Shown: positions 9,792 through 17,348, counted from the stretch's first letter. The stretch is 32,435 nucleotides of DNA from Cenarchaeum sp. SB0675_bin_21 (GCA_009843815.1 VYCS01000014.1:1-32435); one strand, 5' to 3'. Program-made: numbers and translations. Notes: a model not told the origin generated them from the sequence alone.

Positions 9792-10276
9792 CAGCGACCC
9801 TTTATAGCAAAGTCTTTACGCATGGGAGGCAAGTCTGCCCAGTCTTCGGGGAGTAGAAGGCGACGGTTGTCCGGATGGCCTTCAAAGTATACGCCAAACA
9901 TCTCAAATATCTCACGCTCATGAAACTCAACTGAATAGAATACCTCCCGCAGTGTGGGTAGTCGTGTAGAGTCTTGGCCGGGCCTAGGGTCATCTTCCCG
10001 GGGAGCTCGTGTGGCCAGTGCCAGAACACACTTTGTCAGGTTCTCGTTTGTATACGAGCCTAGATGATATACGACCTCTATCTGATTATCGTTTGGGAAG
10101 TCCACACCCGATACAGACTCGGCATGATCAAAGCCCATCTCTTTGGCAAGTGTTGCAGCGTCTATTATATGCTCCTTTGGAACTAAGATTGCAGGGCGGT
10201 CCACATCATCAGATATTATGGTCGCGTCTGGAAACTTCTCCAAGAACGGTTGGGCTGTAGGCACAGGAGTGCTCAT
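9791..10276 (-). CDS. nuoC: Complex I subunit C (30-kDa type)
   Basis: NuoC homologue of 161 residues. The conserved C-terminal block (VEFHEREIFEMFGVYFEGHPDNRRLLLPEDW) identifies it. It sits on the hydrophilic arm with NuoD and NuoB. The ATG at 10276 overlaps the nuoB stop (TAATG), as at most other junctions of this operon; the longer open frame beginning at 10363 would run 87 nt into nuoB and is rejected. NuoC and NuoD are separate genes here, not fused as in E. coli. Confidence 0.95.
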   Translation of the reverse strand: MSTPVPTAQPFLEKFPDATIISDDVDRPAILVPKEHIIDAATLAKEMGFDHAESVSGVDFPNDNQIEVVYHLGSYTNENLTKCVLALATRAPREDDPRPGQDSTRLPTLREVFYSVEFHEREIFEMFGVYFEGHPDNRRLLLPEDWADLPPMRKDFAIKGR

Positions 10277-10800
10277 TAGACGTACTTCCTCGCCTTCATT
10301 CGCTTCATCTTCTCCTGTAGTAACATACATCCTTGTATTAGTGTCTCGGGTCTTGGTGGGCATCCGGGTACGTAGATATCCACAGGTAGGACGCCATCTA
10401 TTCCCGGTAGGACGTTATAAGAGTCAAAGTATAATCCGCCTGTGATTGCGCAAGCACCCATGGCTATGACGTACTTTGGTTCGGGCATCTGATCATATAC
10501 TAGTCTGAGCCGGGGCGCCATCTTGCGGGTTATTGTACCTTGTACTACTATCAGATCACACTGACGCAGTGACCCAAATGCCTCTATTATACCGAATCGT
10601 TCAACATCATATCTAGGACTTGATGCGGCGCCAAACTCTACACTACAGCAGGCCGTCTCTATATGGACGGGCCATAATGACCATATGCGGCCCCAGTTTA
10701 TTGCGTAGCCCAGAGGCTGATCAATTGCCTTCTCTAAAAGATCTCCCAACTTACCAACAAATACATTAGCATTATGTGGTGTCAACAACTCTCGAATCAT
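10276..10800 (-). CDS. nuoB: Complex I subunit B, cluster N2 ligand subunit
   Basis: NuoB/PSST homologue of 174 residues that binds the terminal 4Fe-4S cluster N2. The ligand cysteines are visible: the adjacent pair in ETACCSVEF (about residues 51-52), one in GACAITGG (about 117) and one in VPGCPPRPE (about 147). The ATG at 10800 overlaps the nuoA stop (TAATG), so I prefer it to the in-frame ATG at 10806. Confidence 0.96.
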   Translation of the reverse strand: MIRELLTPHNANVFVGKLGDLLEKAIDQPLGYAINWGRIWSLWPVHIETACCSVEFGAASSPRYDVERFGIIEAFGSLRQCDLIVVQGTITRKMAPRLRLVYDQMPEPKYVIAMGACAITGGLYFDSYNVLPGIDGVLPVDIYVPGCPPRPETLIQGCMLLQEKMKRMKARKYV

Positions 10801-11186
10801 TACCATATATTCCTCCTTTGAGACTGATATAATGCAAACGCCATGGCGGCAAACATTATACCCAAAAATGCAATCAGTGGTAGTGTGGCAGATTTAGGCA
10901 ACATCAGTATGGAACCGCCCCAAGCGTACAGGAATATCGCCATTACATCAAATACAACGAACATCAGTATATATGCATAGTATTGCATCATAAAGTGGGT
11001 ACGGCCTTCGCCCTTGGGTACCTGTCCACACTCCATGGGTAGAAACTTGACTGGATTGCTACGTTTACGGGGAGATATCATTCTGGATATTATCAATGCA
11101 GGACCAACAGCAACCACTGCAAAACCAAACATCAATAGTATGTTGCCATAGTTTCCTGCCAGTTCTCCTACCAATCTAGATCTCAA
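10800..11186 (-). CDS. nuoA: Complex I subunit A
   Basis: First gene of the complex I operon, with three predicted membrane helices and the conserved loop FLPMECGQVP containing the Glu-Cys pair typical of NuoA/ND3. The reading frame has no ATG start. TTG codons at 11186 and 11174 are the candidates. The TATA-like box at 11199-11208 is centred 30 nt before the TTG at 11174 but only 18 nt before the one at 11186, so the shorter protein (124 residues) fits a leaderless transcript better. I give the longer limit as the outer bound. Confidence 0.93.
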   Translation of the reverse strand: MRSRLVGELAGNYGNILLMFGFAVVAVGPALIISRMISPRKRSNPVKFLPMECGQVPKGEGRTHFMMQYYAYILMFVVFDVMAIFLYAWGGSILMLPKSATLPLIAFLGIMFAAMAFALYQSQRRNIW

Positions 11187-11198
11187 ATTTGAAATTTG

Positions 11199-11208
11199 CT
11201 ATAAAAAG
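11199..11208 (-). promoter_or_regulatory. TATA box of the complex I operon
   Basis: The minus strand reads CTTTTTATAG. The predicted transcription start, about 25 nt downstream, falls at or just before the TTG at 11174. It probably drives all eleven nuo genes, since no other gap in the operon exceeds 12 nt. Confidence 0.5.
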
Positions 11209-11253
11209 TTATGCGGCTATATCGTCTAATAACAAAGTTGTAAAAACTACAAC

Positions 11254-11263
11254 ATTAAATAAA
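11254..11263 (+). promoter_or_regulatory. TATA-like box of the carbonic-anhydrase-like gene
   Basis: The sequence ATTAAATAAA is centred about 27 nt before the ATG at 11286, which suits a leaderless transcript. It is divergent from the complex I promoter about 50 nt away. Confidence 0.45.
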
Positions 11264-11285
11264 CCGTACAAAAAGTGCCAAGTAG

Positions 11286-11660
11286 ATGTTTGGTACATCG
11301 ATATCTTGCATGGATGGGCGCATACAAGAGCCTATTCGCAAATGGATCACAGAAAAGTTCAATGTGCAACATGTGGATGTCGTAACACAGCCTGGGGTGG
11401 ACGGTGTACTTGTAGGGAAAGGTGGGCCACACATAGAGCTGATCAAACATATGGTAGCCATATCTGTAAATGCCCATGGCTCATCTACAATAGTGATATC
11501 TGGGCATTATGACTGTGCTGGTCATCCTGTCAGTGATGAGCAACACATACAAGACATTAAAAAAGCCGTATCAGTCGTAAAATCGTGGGAGAACATGTCA
11601 GGCAAAGAGGTTATCGGCATATGGGTAAACGATGACTGGCAAGTAGAACAGGTAGCCTAA
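11286..11660 (+). CDS. Small beta-carbonic-anhydrase-like protein
   Basis: A 124-residue protein with the zinc-site pattern of beta-class carbonic anhydrases: Cys8-x-Asp10-x-Arg12 near the N-terminus and His74-x-x-Cys77 in SGHYDCAG. These would bind zinc (Cys8, His74, Cys77) and form the Asp-Arg dyad. If active it would interconvert CO2 and bicarbonate, relevant to an organism that fixes bicarbonate through biotin carboxylases. It is well below the usual beta-class length (about 165-220), lacking the N-terminal helical arm and much of the C-terminal half. Its stop codon overlaps the stop of a convergent small gene. An alternative is a non-catalytic or different-substrate member of the superfamily. 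Confidence 0.75.
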   Translation: MFGTSISCMDGRIQEPIRKWITEKFNVQHVDVVTQPGVDGVLVGKGGPHIELIKHMVAISVNAHGSSTIVISGHYDCAGHPVSDEQHIQDIKKAVSVVKSWENMSGKEVIGIWVNDDWQVEQVA

Positions 11661-11794
11661 GAGTCCAGACTTGAGGTGTGATGTTTTGGCGACATGCCTT
11701 CGAATTCATCAGGCAAACTGTCCATAATCTTGTCTGACTGTATTCCTACGTATACTAACCTCGCTATTATTACGTGAACTGGTTCCTCCCGCAA
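11657..11794 (-). CDS. Very small protein of unknown function
   Basis: An open frame of 45 codons from a TTG at 11794 (52 from a TTG at 11815). The predicted protein has ordinary composition, with a hydrophobic strand-like stretch (VHVIIARLVYVGI) then an acidic helix-like part (SDKIMDSLPDEFEGM). Three things favour a real gene: its TAG stop overlaps the stop of the convergent carbonic-anhydrase-like gene, the composition is protein-like, and a TATA-like box at 11819-11828 is about 30 nt from the TTG at 11794. The 5' end may have been altered by insertion of the neighbouring tnpB element. I do not recognise the family. Confidence 0.45.
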   Translation of the reverse strand: MREEPVHVIIARLVYVGIQSDKIMDSLPDEFEGMSPKHHTSSLDS

Positions 11795-11818
11795 AGTCGG
11801 GTTCTGTATAATCAATTA

Positions 11819-11828
11819 TCTTTTTAAG
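11819..11828. promoter_or_regulatory. AT-box possibly serving both directions
   Basis: The element TCTTTTTAAG reads as a TATA box on either strand. It is centred about 28 nt before the tnpB ATG at 11852 on the plus strand and about 30 nt before the TTG at 11794 on the minus strand. Archaeal TATA elements are only weakly directional, so both uses are possible; this is inference from spacing. Confidence 0.35.
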
Positions 11829-13106
11829 TGTGTGGACCGTACTATACATTAATGGCGTTACGCACATATACATTTAGAGTTAGATTCCGTAAGGGGTTCA
11901 AGGAGGGGATGTTGGCCGGACAGGCCGGCTTGGATAGGTATGTGTATAACAAACTATTGGAAATCTTCAAGGAAGAGTACCGTCGAGTTGGGAGGGTCAA
12001 CACTACGCGCGGTAGAATAAACGCCTGATATACGGACTTGCGCAACCACTCGGGTCCACGTTGGCTGAAACAATCCATGTCGCAGGTAACGCGCCAAATA
12101 TTATATGATCTGGGCAGGCATTATGACCAATATGTGGAGACAGAGAGGTTGAAGGCTGCTGGCCTCGAACCTAAGGTGGAGTTTGGTGAGCCGCACGTTA
12201 AGAAACATGGAAGTCATATCTCCATCCCGTTGACGATAACGCATGATAACACTACTGGTCAGGCGCGCTTCACTGATACACGTACAATCAGGATAGCCAA
12301 GATGGGCGAGATTAAATTGTCGCGGGAGTTTCCCGTCTTGAATTACCGATACAAGACTGCACAACGGTTTCAACTGCCGGATGGCGGGTGGAGAATTACC
12401 ATATCTTGTAATATACCTGATGAGGAGCCAGTTGTGACGGAACCGACTATTATTGGCATAGACCGGAATGTCGGTAATGTGACCACACCTGACTGGGTAA
12501 TAATTATACCTGAAAAGGTGGCACGCCGCATGAACAACGCCGAGAAGACGGCCTCAAAGGCGCAAAAGATAGCATCATACAGGCAGAAGCCGGAGCATAC
12601 GAATCGCAAGCCCGGCTCCCGACGGTGGGCGAAAGCCGCCAAACGTGCCGCCAAGAACAAACGCAAGGTGGCAAACATGCGAAAGACCATCACACATAAG
12701 ATATCACGCATTATATCTAACAGCGCCACACATGCAGCCCTTGAGAAACTTCCCATACAAAACATGGTACAGTCCGCCAAAGGCACGGAAGAAGAACCCG
12801 GCAAAAACGTTGCGCAGAAGTCTGGGCTGAACAAGGCCATTCTGGAGCAGTGTTGGAGGCTGCTCGCTGCTCTATTGGAGTACAAGTTGGCTGGCGAGAT
12901 AGTTTGGGTTGCGGCAGCATATACAAGTCAGCGGTGCTGCTCGTGCGGCTATATGCATGAGGACAACCGGGATGGCAGAAAGTTCTTGTGCAGGAAGTGT
13001 GGCTACACATATCATGCCGACTGCAATGCGGGCTCAAACATAGAAGATATGGGGCTGAAGAAACTTGGCCGGGGGGCCATACATGACCAACTAAAGTTAC
13101 GAAATT

Positions 13107-13124
13107 TGCCGGACTACACCGGCA
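13107..13124 (+). repeat. Inverted repeat in the tnpB 3' region
   Basis: A perfect 6-bp stem (TGCCGG, loop ACTACA, CCGGCA). It lies in the part of tnpB beyond the zinc ribbon, where protein constraint should be low, so it may reflect RNA structure. Confidence 0.5.
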
Positions 13125-13253
13125 GCACCCATTGTACAAGAGGTGTCTGGACGTGGAGGGTTCTTGCGTTAGCTCCCCTGGGAAGCGTCAAGCACGGACC
13201 GGGGAACGAGATGCTTCATGCATTGTCGTCCTCTGGCATGATGTGTAATTGTA

Positions 13254-13271
13254 GGTGCGGGAACCCCCGTG
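13254..13271 (+). repeat. Hairpin near the right end of the tnpB element
   Basis: GTGCGGG, loop AACC, CCCGTGC. The pairing includes G-U pairs, so it is stronger as RNA than as DNA. It is a candidate for the terminal stem of the guide-RNA scaffold or the subterminal hairpin of the right end. Confidence 0.4.
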
Positions 13272-13301
13272 CTTGCAGTAGGAACCGATGGAGCCAAGCT
13301 T

Positions 13302-13310
13302 CATAATATG
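13302..13310 (+). promoter_or_regulatory. TATA-like box of the peroxiredoxin gene
   Basis: CATAATATG is centred about 24 nt before the ATG at 13330. It overlaps the tnpB stop codon at 13304-13306, so the mobile element ends at, or supplied part of, this promoter. Confidence 0.4.
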
Positions 13311-13329
13311 TAACGCAACATGCAACACA

Positions 13330-13797
13330 ATGACACTAAACGTAGGAGATAAGGCGCCAGACTTTGAGCTGGTGGATACAGAACTAAAGATGCGAACACT
13401 ACAAGAGTTCCGAGGAAAAAAGGTAGTTTTAGCCTTCTTTGTGGCTGCCAGCTCGCCAGTATGTGAGAAAGAGATGTGCACGTTCCGCGACTCATGGGAT
13501 GAGTTATCAAATATGAATGCGCAAGTAATCGGCATAAGTAATGATGGCCCATTTGCCAACAAAGCATTTGCAGCAGAGCACAAGTTGACATTTCCGGTAC
13601 TAGGAGACTATACCAGTAAGACCATACGAGATTATGACATATTGATGCCAGACTTGTTACATGTGAAAGGGTATAACGCAGCAAAACGCAGCGTCTTTAT
13701 CGTAGATGAAGAAGGTACAGTCACATACAGATGGGTCTCAGATAGTCCACTAAAAGAGCCCAATTACAATGAGATTACATCACATCTTCAAAAGTAG
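13330..13797 (+). CDS. Peroxiredoxin (AhpE/BCP-like thiol peroxidase)
   Basis: A thioredoxin-fold peroxidase of 155 residues that reduces hydroperoxides. The peroxidatic Cys should be Cys45 in SSPVCEKEMCTF, with Cys50 as a possible resolving Cys. The usual PxxxT/SxxC motif is altered: the Pro position is Val38, while Ser42 and Cys45 are kept. The opening GDKAPDFEL is typical. ATG at 13330 is chosen because conserved sequence starts there; an in-frame ATG at 13288 lies inside the tnpB tail. The gene is convergent with the carboxylase block, with only 5 nt between stop codons. The thioredoxin gene at 22.9-23.3 kb could serve as reductant (inference). Confidence 0.88.
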   Translation: MTLNVGDKAPDFELVDTELKMRTLQEFRGKKVVLAFFVAASSPVCEKEMCTFRDSWDELSNMNAQVIGISNDGPFANKAFAAEHKLTFPVLGDYTSKTIRDYDILMPDLLHVKGYNAAKRSVFIVDEEGTVTYRWVSDSPLKEPNYNEITSHLQK

Positions 13798-13804
13798 TTT
13801 TTTT
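13798..13804 (+). terminator. T-tract after peroxiredoxin
   Basis: Seven consecutive T directly follow the peroxiredoxin stop and run into the stop codon of the convergent biotin carrier gene. A U-rich tract like this is the usual archaeal termination signal. Confidence 0.4.
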
Positions 13805-14294
13805 ATTCTATTTCCGCTATCATATCGCCCTTGGCGACGCTTGAGCCAACCTTTACCCGTATAGATTTGACACTACCGGATGTGTGCGCTTTTACAGATA
13901 CCTGCATCTTCATAGATTCCAGAACGCAGATGGTGTCACCCTCCGATACCTCATCATTTACCGCAACAGCAATGGATACCACTTTGCCAGGTATCTGGCT
14001 TTGTAGAGCAGAGTTGGTCATGGCAGCACTGGCTCCGCCCGAATTCATGTACACAATATCATCAAGACCCGTGTGCAGTTTGAGTGTTACAGGAGAACCG
14101 TTCACATGAACAACCATCTGACCCCGGGACTCTTCTGCATAAATCACCTGAAAGTATTGCTTATCCAAGAGAAACTCAATCCCATCTGGGTTAATCGATA
14201 TTATACTGATATCATACGTGGTATTATCTATCATTAATGTATTATGATCAACAGATACAACAGAATGCTTTACATCATCTATCATATAGTCCAT
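13803..14294 (-). CDS. accB: Biotin carboxyl carrier protein of acetyl/propionyl-CoA carboxylase
   Basis: A 163-residue biotin carrier. The C-terminal biotinyl domain contains ESMKM with the biotinylated Lys at residue 129; the usual motif is AMKM, and the Ser variant is minor. A Pro-containing hinge (SQIPGKVVSIAVAVND) precedes it. The N-terminal half resembles the carrier extension that docks to the biotin carboxylase in acyl-CoA carboxylases. It follows the biotin carboxylase gene by 1 nt and should be co-expressed. In Thaumarchaeota this enzyme carboxylates acetyl-CoA and propionyl-CoA in the 3-hydroxypropionate/4-hydroxybutyrate cycle. Confidence 0.93.
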   Translation of the reverse strand: MDYMIDDVKHSVVSVDHNTLMIDNTTYDISIISINPDGIEFLLDKQYFQVIYAEESRGQMVVHVNGSPVTLKLHTGLDDIVYMNSGGASAAMTNSALQSQIPGKVVSIAVAVNDEVSEGDTICVLESMKMQVSVKAHTSGSVKSIRVKVGSSVAKGDMIAEIE

Positions 14295-14295
14295 C

Positions 14296-15771
14296 TTATA
14301 GACTCCCCCAGCCTGGTGATTTTGTAGGTTTTATGGTACTTGCATGATGTCTTCCCTTTAGTGCTGCCGCTGCCAATGCAGGGATGGCCAGCTCTTGGTT
14401 CTCGCGTTTTAGGTCTTGCCGATGCCGATTTATAATATCATATCGTTTTAAAAAGTCAGTACTGAGTGCACCATCCATATATTCTGGTGTATTCAAAATT
14501 GACTTGTAAAGCGGTATAGACGTTTGGACGCCGCTTATGTAAAAGTCATCAAGTGCCACCAACATACGAGTGCGAGATTGTTCGAACGTCTCACCCCATG
14601 TGCACAGTTTTGCCATCAGAGAGTCATAGAACGGTGATACTGTACAGCCAGGATAAAGATAGGTATCGCAACGCACACCAGGGCCATGAGGCAGGACCAC
14701 TCGAGGTACCGCACCAGTGGATGGTGCAAAGTCCAAAAATGTATCTTCGGCGTTTATACGACACTCTATGGCATAGCCGTTCATGTGTAGATCATCTTGC
14801 GCAAATGGCAAGGGTTCGCCATTGGCAATATCTATCTGAAGTTTCACCAAGTCCAGACCCGATACCATCTCAGTTATGGGATGCTCCACCTGAAGGCGCG
14901 CATTTATCTCTATAAAGTAGAACTCGCCAGTGTCCGCCCTAAGAAACTCGGCAGTTCCCAAATTGGTGTATCCAACTGCTTCAGAGGCCTTGACCACCAA
15001 CTCACCCACGATTTTGCGAGTCTCAGAGTCCACCACTGGTGAGGGTGTCTGTTCTATGAGTTTTTGGTTACGTCGCTGTATGGAGCACTCTCGCTCAAAG
15101 AGATGTACGCCGTTACCGCCATCATCTCTGGCCATCTGATACTCTATGTGTCGAGTCTTTTGGAGAAATTTTTCCACTAAAATTGCAGACTTGCCCACAG
15201 CAGCTATGGACTCGCCGGTTACAGACTCAAAGGCATTACGGAGTTCTGAATCGCTATTCACCAACCGTATACCCCGGCCACCACCACCATATACTGACTT
15301 TAACAGTACAGGATAGCCTATCTCGGCAGCAATATCTGCGGCTTCATCAGCATCCTTTACAAGACCCGGGCTGCCAGGTACTGTGGGAACTCCAGCATCC
15401 AGCATTGCAGCCTTGCAACGCATCTTGTCACCACAGAGGTTCATTGATGTTGCAGTTGGGCCTATAAAGTTGACATTATTCCTCTCACACAGGGTAGCAA
15501 ACTCATCATTCTCAGACAGAAATCCATATCCGGGATGTACTGCATCGGCACCCGACTTTTTTATTGCGTCAAGTATTCTGTTTTGGTTCAGGTATGAACG
15601 TGCCGGGGCCGCCTCACCTATATGATATGATTCGTCTGCCTTTTTGACATGGAGTGAGTCTCTATCCTCATCCGAGAAGACCGCTACAGACTTTATTCCT
15701 AATGCCTTGCAGGTACGCATAACTCGAAGTGCGATTTCGCCCCGGTTTGCCACCAGAATCTTCTCTATCAT
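14296..15771 (-). CDS. accC: Biotin carboxylase subunit of acetyl/propionyl-CoA carboxylase
   Basis: ATP-grasp enzyme of 491 residues that carboxylates biotin with bicarbonate and ATP. Recognisable parts: N-terminal domain ANRGEIALRVMRT, the HPGYGFLSEN segment, the glycine-rich ATP loop GGGGRGIR, ECSIQRRNQK, and the metal/bicarbonate region EINARLQVEHPITE. The C-terminal biotin carboxylase domain (GYAIECRINAED onward) is complete. It lies 6 nt after the carboxyltransferase gene and 1 nt before the carrier gene, a three-subunit operon in the order carboxyltransferase, biotin carboxylase, carrier. Confidence 0.96.
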   Translation of the reverse strand: MIEKILVANRGEIALRVMRTCKALGIKSVAVFSDEDRDSLHVKKADESYHIGEAAPARSYLNQNRILDAIKKSGADAVHPGYGFLSENDEFATLCERNNVNFIGPTATSMNLCGDKMRCKAAMLDAGVPTVPGSPGLVKDADEAADIAAEIGYPVLLKSVYGGGGRGIRLVNSDSELRNAFESVTGESIAAVGKSAILVEKFLQKTRHIEYQMARDDGGNGVHLFERECSIQRRNQKLIEQTPSPVVDSETRKIVGELVVKASEAVGYTNLGTAEFLRADTGEFYFIEINARLQVEHPITEMVSGLDLVKLQIDIANGEPLPFAQDDLHMNGYAIECRINAEDTFLDFAPSTGAVPRVVLPHGPGVRCDTYLYPGCTVSPFYDSLMAKLCTWGETFEQSRTRMLVALDDFYISGVQTSIPLYKSILNTPEYMDGALSTDFLKRYDIINRHRQDLKRENQELAIPALAAAALKGRHHASTIKPTKSPGWGSL

Positions 15772-15777
15772 GTCAAA

Positions 15778-17340
15778 TCACAGATTTATGTTCCCGTGTT
15801 TTCGTGGTAATTGCTTATCACGCTTGTTAGATAGCATTGTAAGTGCCTTTATCAGCATGGGTCGTGTCTGCGCCGGGTCTATTACCGCATCAACAGTCCC
15901 GTGAGATGCGGCCACATATGGGTTGTCAAACTTCTCTTCAAAGTTATCTTTGAGTTCCTGTAGTAATCTTGCTGGATCTTCGGCGTTCTGTATGTCTTTG
16001 CGATTCATGATTTTGACTGCAGCCTCAGCGCCCAAGACTGCGCAACGGGCAGTAGGCCAAGCATAATTCACATCCGTGCGCAGATTCTTACTGCCCATGG
16101 CTATATAGGCACCACCATACGCCTTTCCAATTACCAGAGTTATCTTTGGAACTGTAGCTTCACAGTATGCGTACAACAGTTTACTGCCATGACGGATTAT
16201 ACCGTTGTGTTCCTGATCTGAACCGGGCATATAGCCAGGCGTATCCACAAATGTCACAATCGGTATATTGAACGAGTCACAGAATCTAATGAATCTAGCC
16301 GCCTTGTTTGATGAGTCAATATCCAATGCTCCAGCCAGATACATTGGCTGGTTGGCCACAACCCCTATGGCCATACCGTTCAACCGTGCAAATCCAACGA
16401 CGATATTCTGTGCAAAGAGCTTGTGCACCTCAAAGAACTTTCCATCATCAACAACTCCGTTTATTATATCCTTCATATCGTATGGCTGTAAGGGGTTTGC
16501 AGGTATCAAAGAGAGCATATCCGGATTGGTCCTGTTGGGATCATCACTTACAGATATGGAAGGTGGTATCTGAGAGTTGTTCTGGGGCATATACGAGAGT
16601 AAATCCCGTATACAGTCAAAGCATTCATACTCGTTCTGGGCAACAAAGTGGGCAACTCCACTCTTTGTACCGTGCGCCATGGCACCGCCCAACTCATCAA
16701 AGCTTATCTCCTCGCCAAGTACCGTCTTTACCACATCAGGACCTGTAACAAACATCGAGCCAACTTTTTCAACCATCACTATAAAGTCGGTCATCGCCGG
16801 AGAGTATACTGAGCCTCCAGCAGATGGACCTATACTGGCAGTTATCTGAGGAATGACACCAGATGCCATCTGATTGTGATAAAATATATCTGCAAAGCCA
16901 TCCAGACTCATTATACCTTCCTGTATTCGTGCGCCTCCCGAGTCCATTATTCCAATAATGGGGCACCCGGTTCTAATTGCATGATCCATTAATTTGGTGA
17001 TTTTTTTGGCACCCATCTGGCTTAATGTTCCGCCCAATACTGTAAAGTCATATGCAAAGACAAAGACTTGTCTATTATTGATTGTTCCATATCCCCCAAC
17101 CACACCATCGTTATAGTGGAGGCGTTTCTGCATGTCAAACTCATGGTAATGGTGGGTAACCATGGAGTCTACCTCAACAAATGAATTTTCATCTAGTAGT
17201 AATGTTATGCGTTCGCGTGCAGTCAGTTTTCCCTTGCTGTGTTGCGCGTCAATGCGTTTTGTGCCACCGCCTAGTAGAGAAGTTTCCGTATTGCGCTTGA
17301 ACTCATCCATCTTATCTGCATGCAATGCACAATTTCTCAT
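15778..17340 (-). CDS. Carboxyltransferase subunit of acetyl/propionyl-CoA carboxylase
   Basis: A carboxyltransferase of about 515-520 residues that moves CO2 from biotin to acetyl-CoA or propionyl-CoA. It has both crotonase-fold halves in one chain, as in propionyl-CoA carboxylase beta subunits (pccB/accD type): GGARIQEG and GPSAGGSVYSPA in the first, TPGYMPGSDQEHNG and KAYGGAYIAMGSK in the second. Start choice is open: ATG at 17340, TTG at 17325 (27 nt from a TATA-like box) or ATG at 17310. The TTG gives an N-terminus beginning HADKMDEFK, which fits what I recall of relatives; the coordinates give the longest version. First gene of the carboxylase operon. Confidence 0.95.
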   Translation of the reverse strand: MRNCALHADKMDEFKRNTETSLLGGGTKRIDAQHSKGKLTARERITLLLDENSFVEVDSMVTHHYHEFDMQKRLHYNDGVVGGYGTINNRQVFVFAYDFTVLGGTLSQMGAKKITKLMDHAIRTGCPIIGIMDSGGARIQEGIMSLDGFADIFYHNQMASGVIPQITASIGPSAGGSVYSPAMTDFIVMVEKVGSMFVTGPDVVKTVLGEEISFDELGGAMAHGTKSGVAHFVAQNEYECFDCIRDLLSYMPQNNSQIPPSISVSDDPNRTNPDMLSLIPANPLQPYDMKDIINGVVDDGKFFEVHKLFAQNIVVGFARLNGMAIGVVANQPMYLAGALDIDSSNKAARFIRFCDSFNIPIVTFVDTPGYMPGSDQEHNGIIRHGSKLLYAYCEATVPKITLVIGKAYGGAYIAMGSKNLRTDVNYAWPTARCAVLGAEAAVKIMNRKDIQNAEDPARLLQELKDNFEEKFDNPYVAASHGTVDAVIDPAQTRPMLIKALTMLSNKRDKQLPRKHGNINL

Positions 17341-17348
17341 ACTGCATC

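Larger units (their letters stand above)
11816..13301 (+). mobile_element. IS200/IS605-type element carrying only tnpB (IS1341-like), ends uncertain
   Basis: The region contains a tnpB-type gene with no tnpA nearby, the layout of IS1341-like elements. These leave no target duplication, so the ends cannot be set by direct repeats. The left end probably lies between the small minus-strand gene and the tnpB start. The right end is probably near the tnpB 3' end, before the peroxiredoxin ATG at 13330. A hairpin-forming stretch at 13254-13271 may be part of the right end. Boundaries are estimates. Confidence 0.55.
13060..13301 (+). ncRNA. Candidate omega/reRNA scaffold at the 3' end of tnpB
   Basis: In TnpB elements a guide RNA is usually encoded over the 3' part of tnpB and the right end, with the guide taken from flanking DNA. 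Here the stretch after the zinc ribbon is long and G+C-rich with stem-forming segments: TGCCGG/CCGGCA at 13107-13124 and GTGCGGG/CCCGTGC (with G-U pairs) at 13254-13271. The limits are estimates. If correct, the guide would begin just past the right end, in or near the peroxiredoxin promoter. Confidence 0.3.
11852..13306 (+). pseudogene. tnpB: TnpB RNA-guided nuclease/transposon protein, interrupted by one in-frame TGA
   Basis: A TnpB family protein in one uninterrupted frame of 485 codons except for a TGA at 12026-12028 (codon 59). Sequence on both sides fits the family: an N-terminal helix-rich part before it, and after it the RuvC-like core with Asp in IGIDRNVG (codon 204), Glu in ALEKLPI (codon 298) and Asp in HADCNAG (codon 390). 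A zinc ribbon has Cys at codons 362/365 and 380/383. All nuclease residues are intact, so the TGA looks like a recent nonsense change, perhaps TGG to TGA. A TTG at 12038 could restart translation but would lack the N-terminal 62 codons. About 90 codons follow the zinc ribbon, overlapping a likely guide-RNA region. The stop lies inside the peroxiredoxin TATA box. Confidence 0.85.

Noticed and set aside
11788-11801. CCCG/CGGG hairpin as the left-end hairpin of the tnpB element
   Set aside because: It lies within the candidate small minus-strand gene, and the stem is only 4 bp, so I did not use it to set the element's end.
12370-12885. A 171-codon minus-strand frame inside tnpB
   Set aside because: Antisense to the TnpB nuclease core; no protein-like signature.
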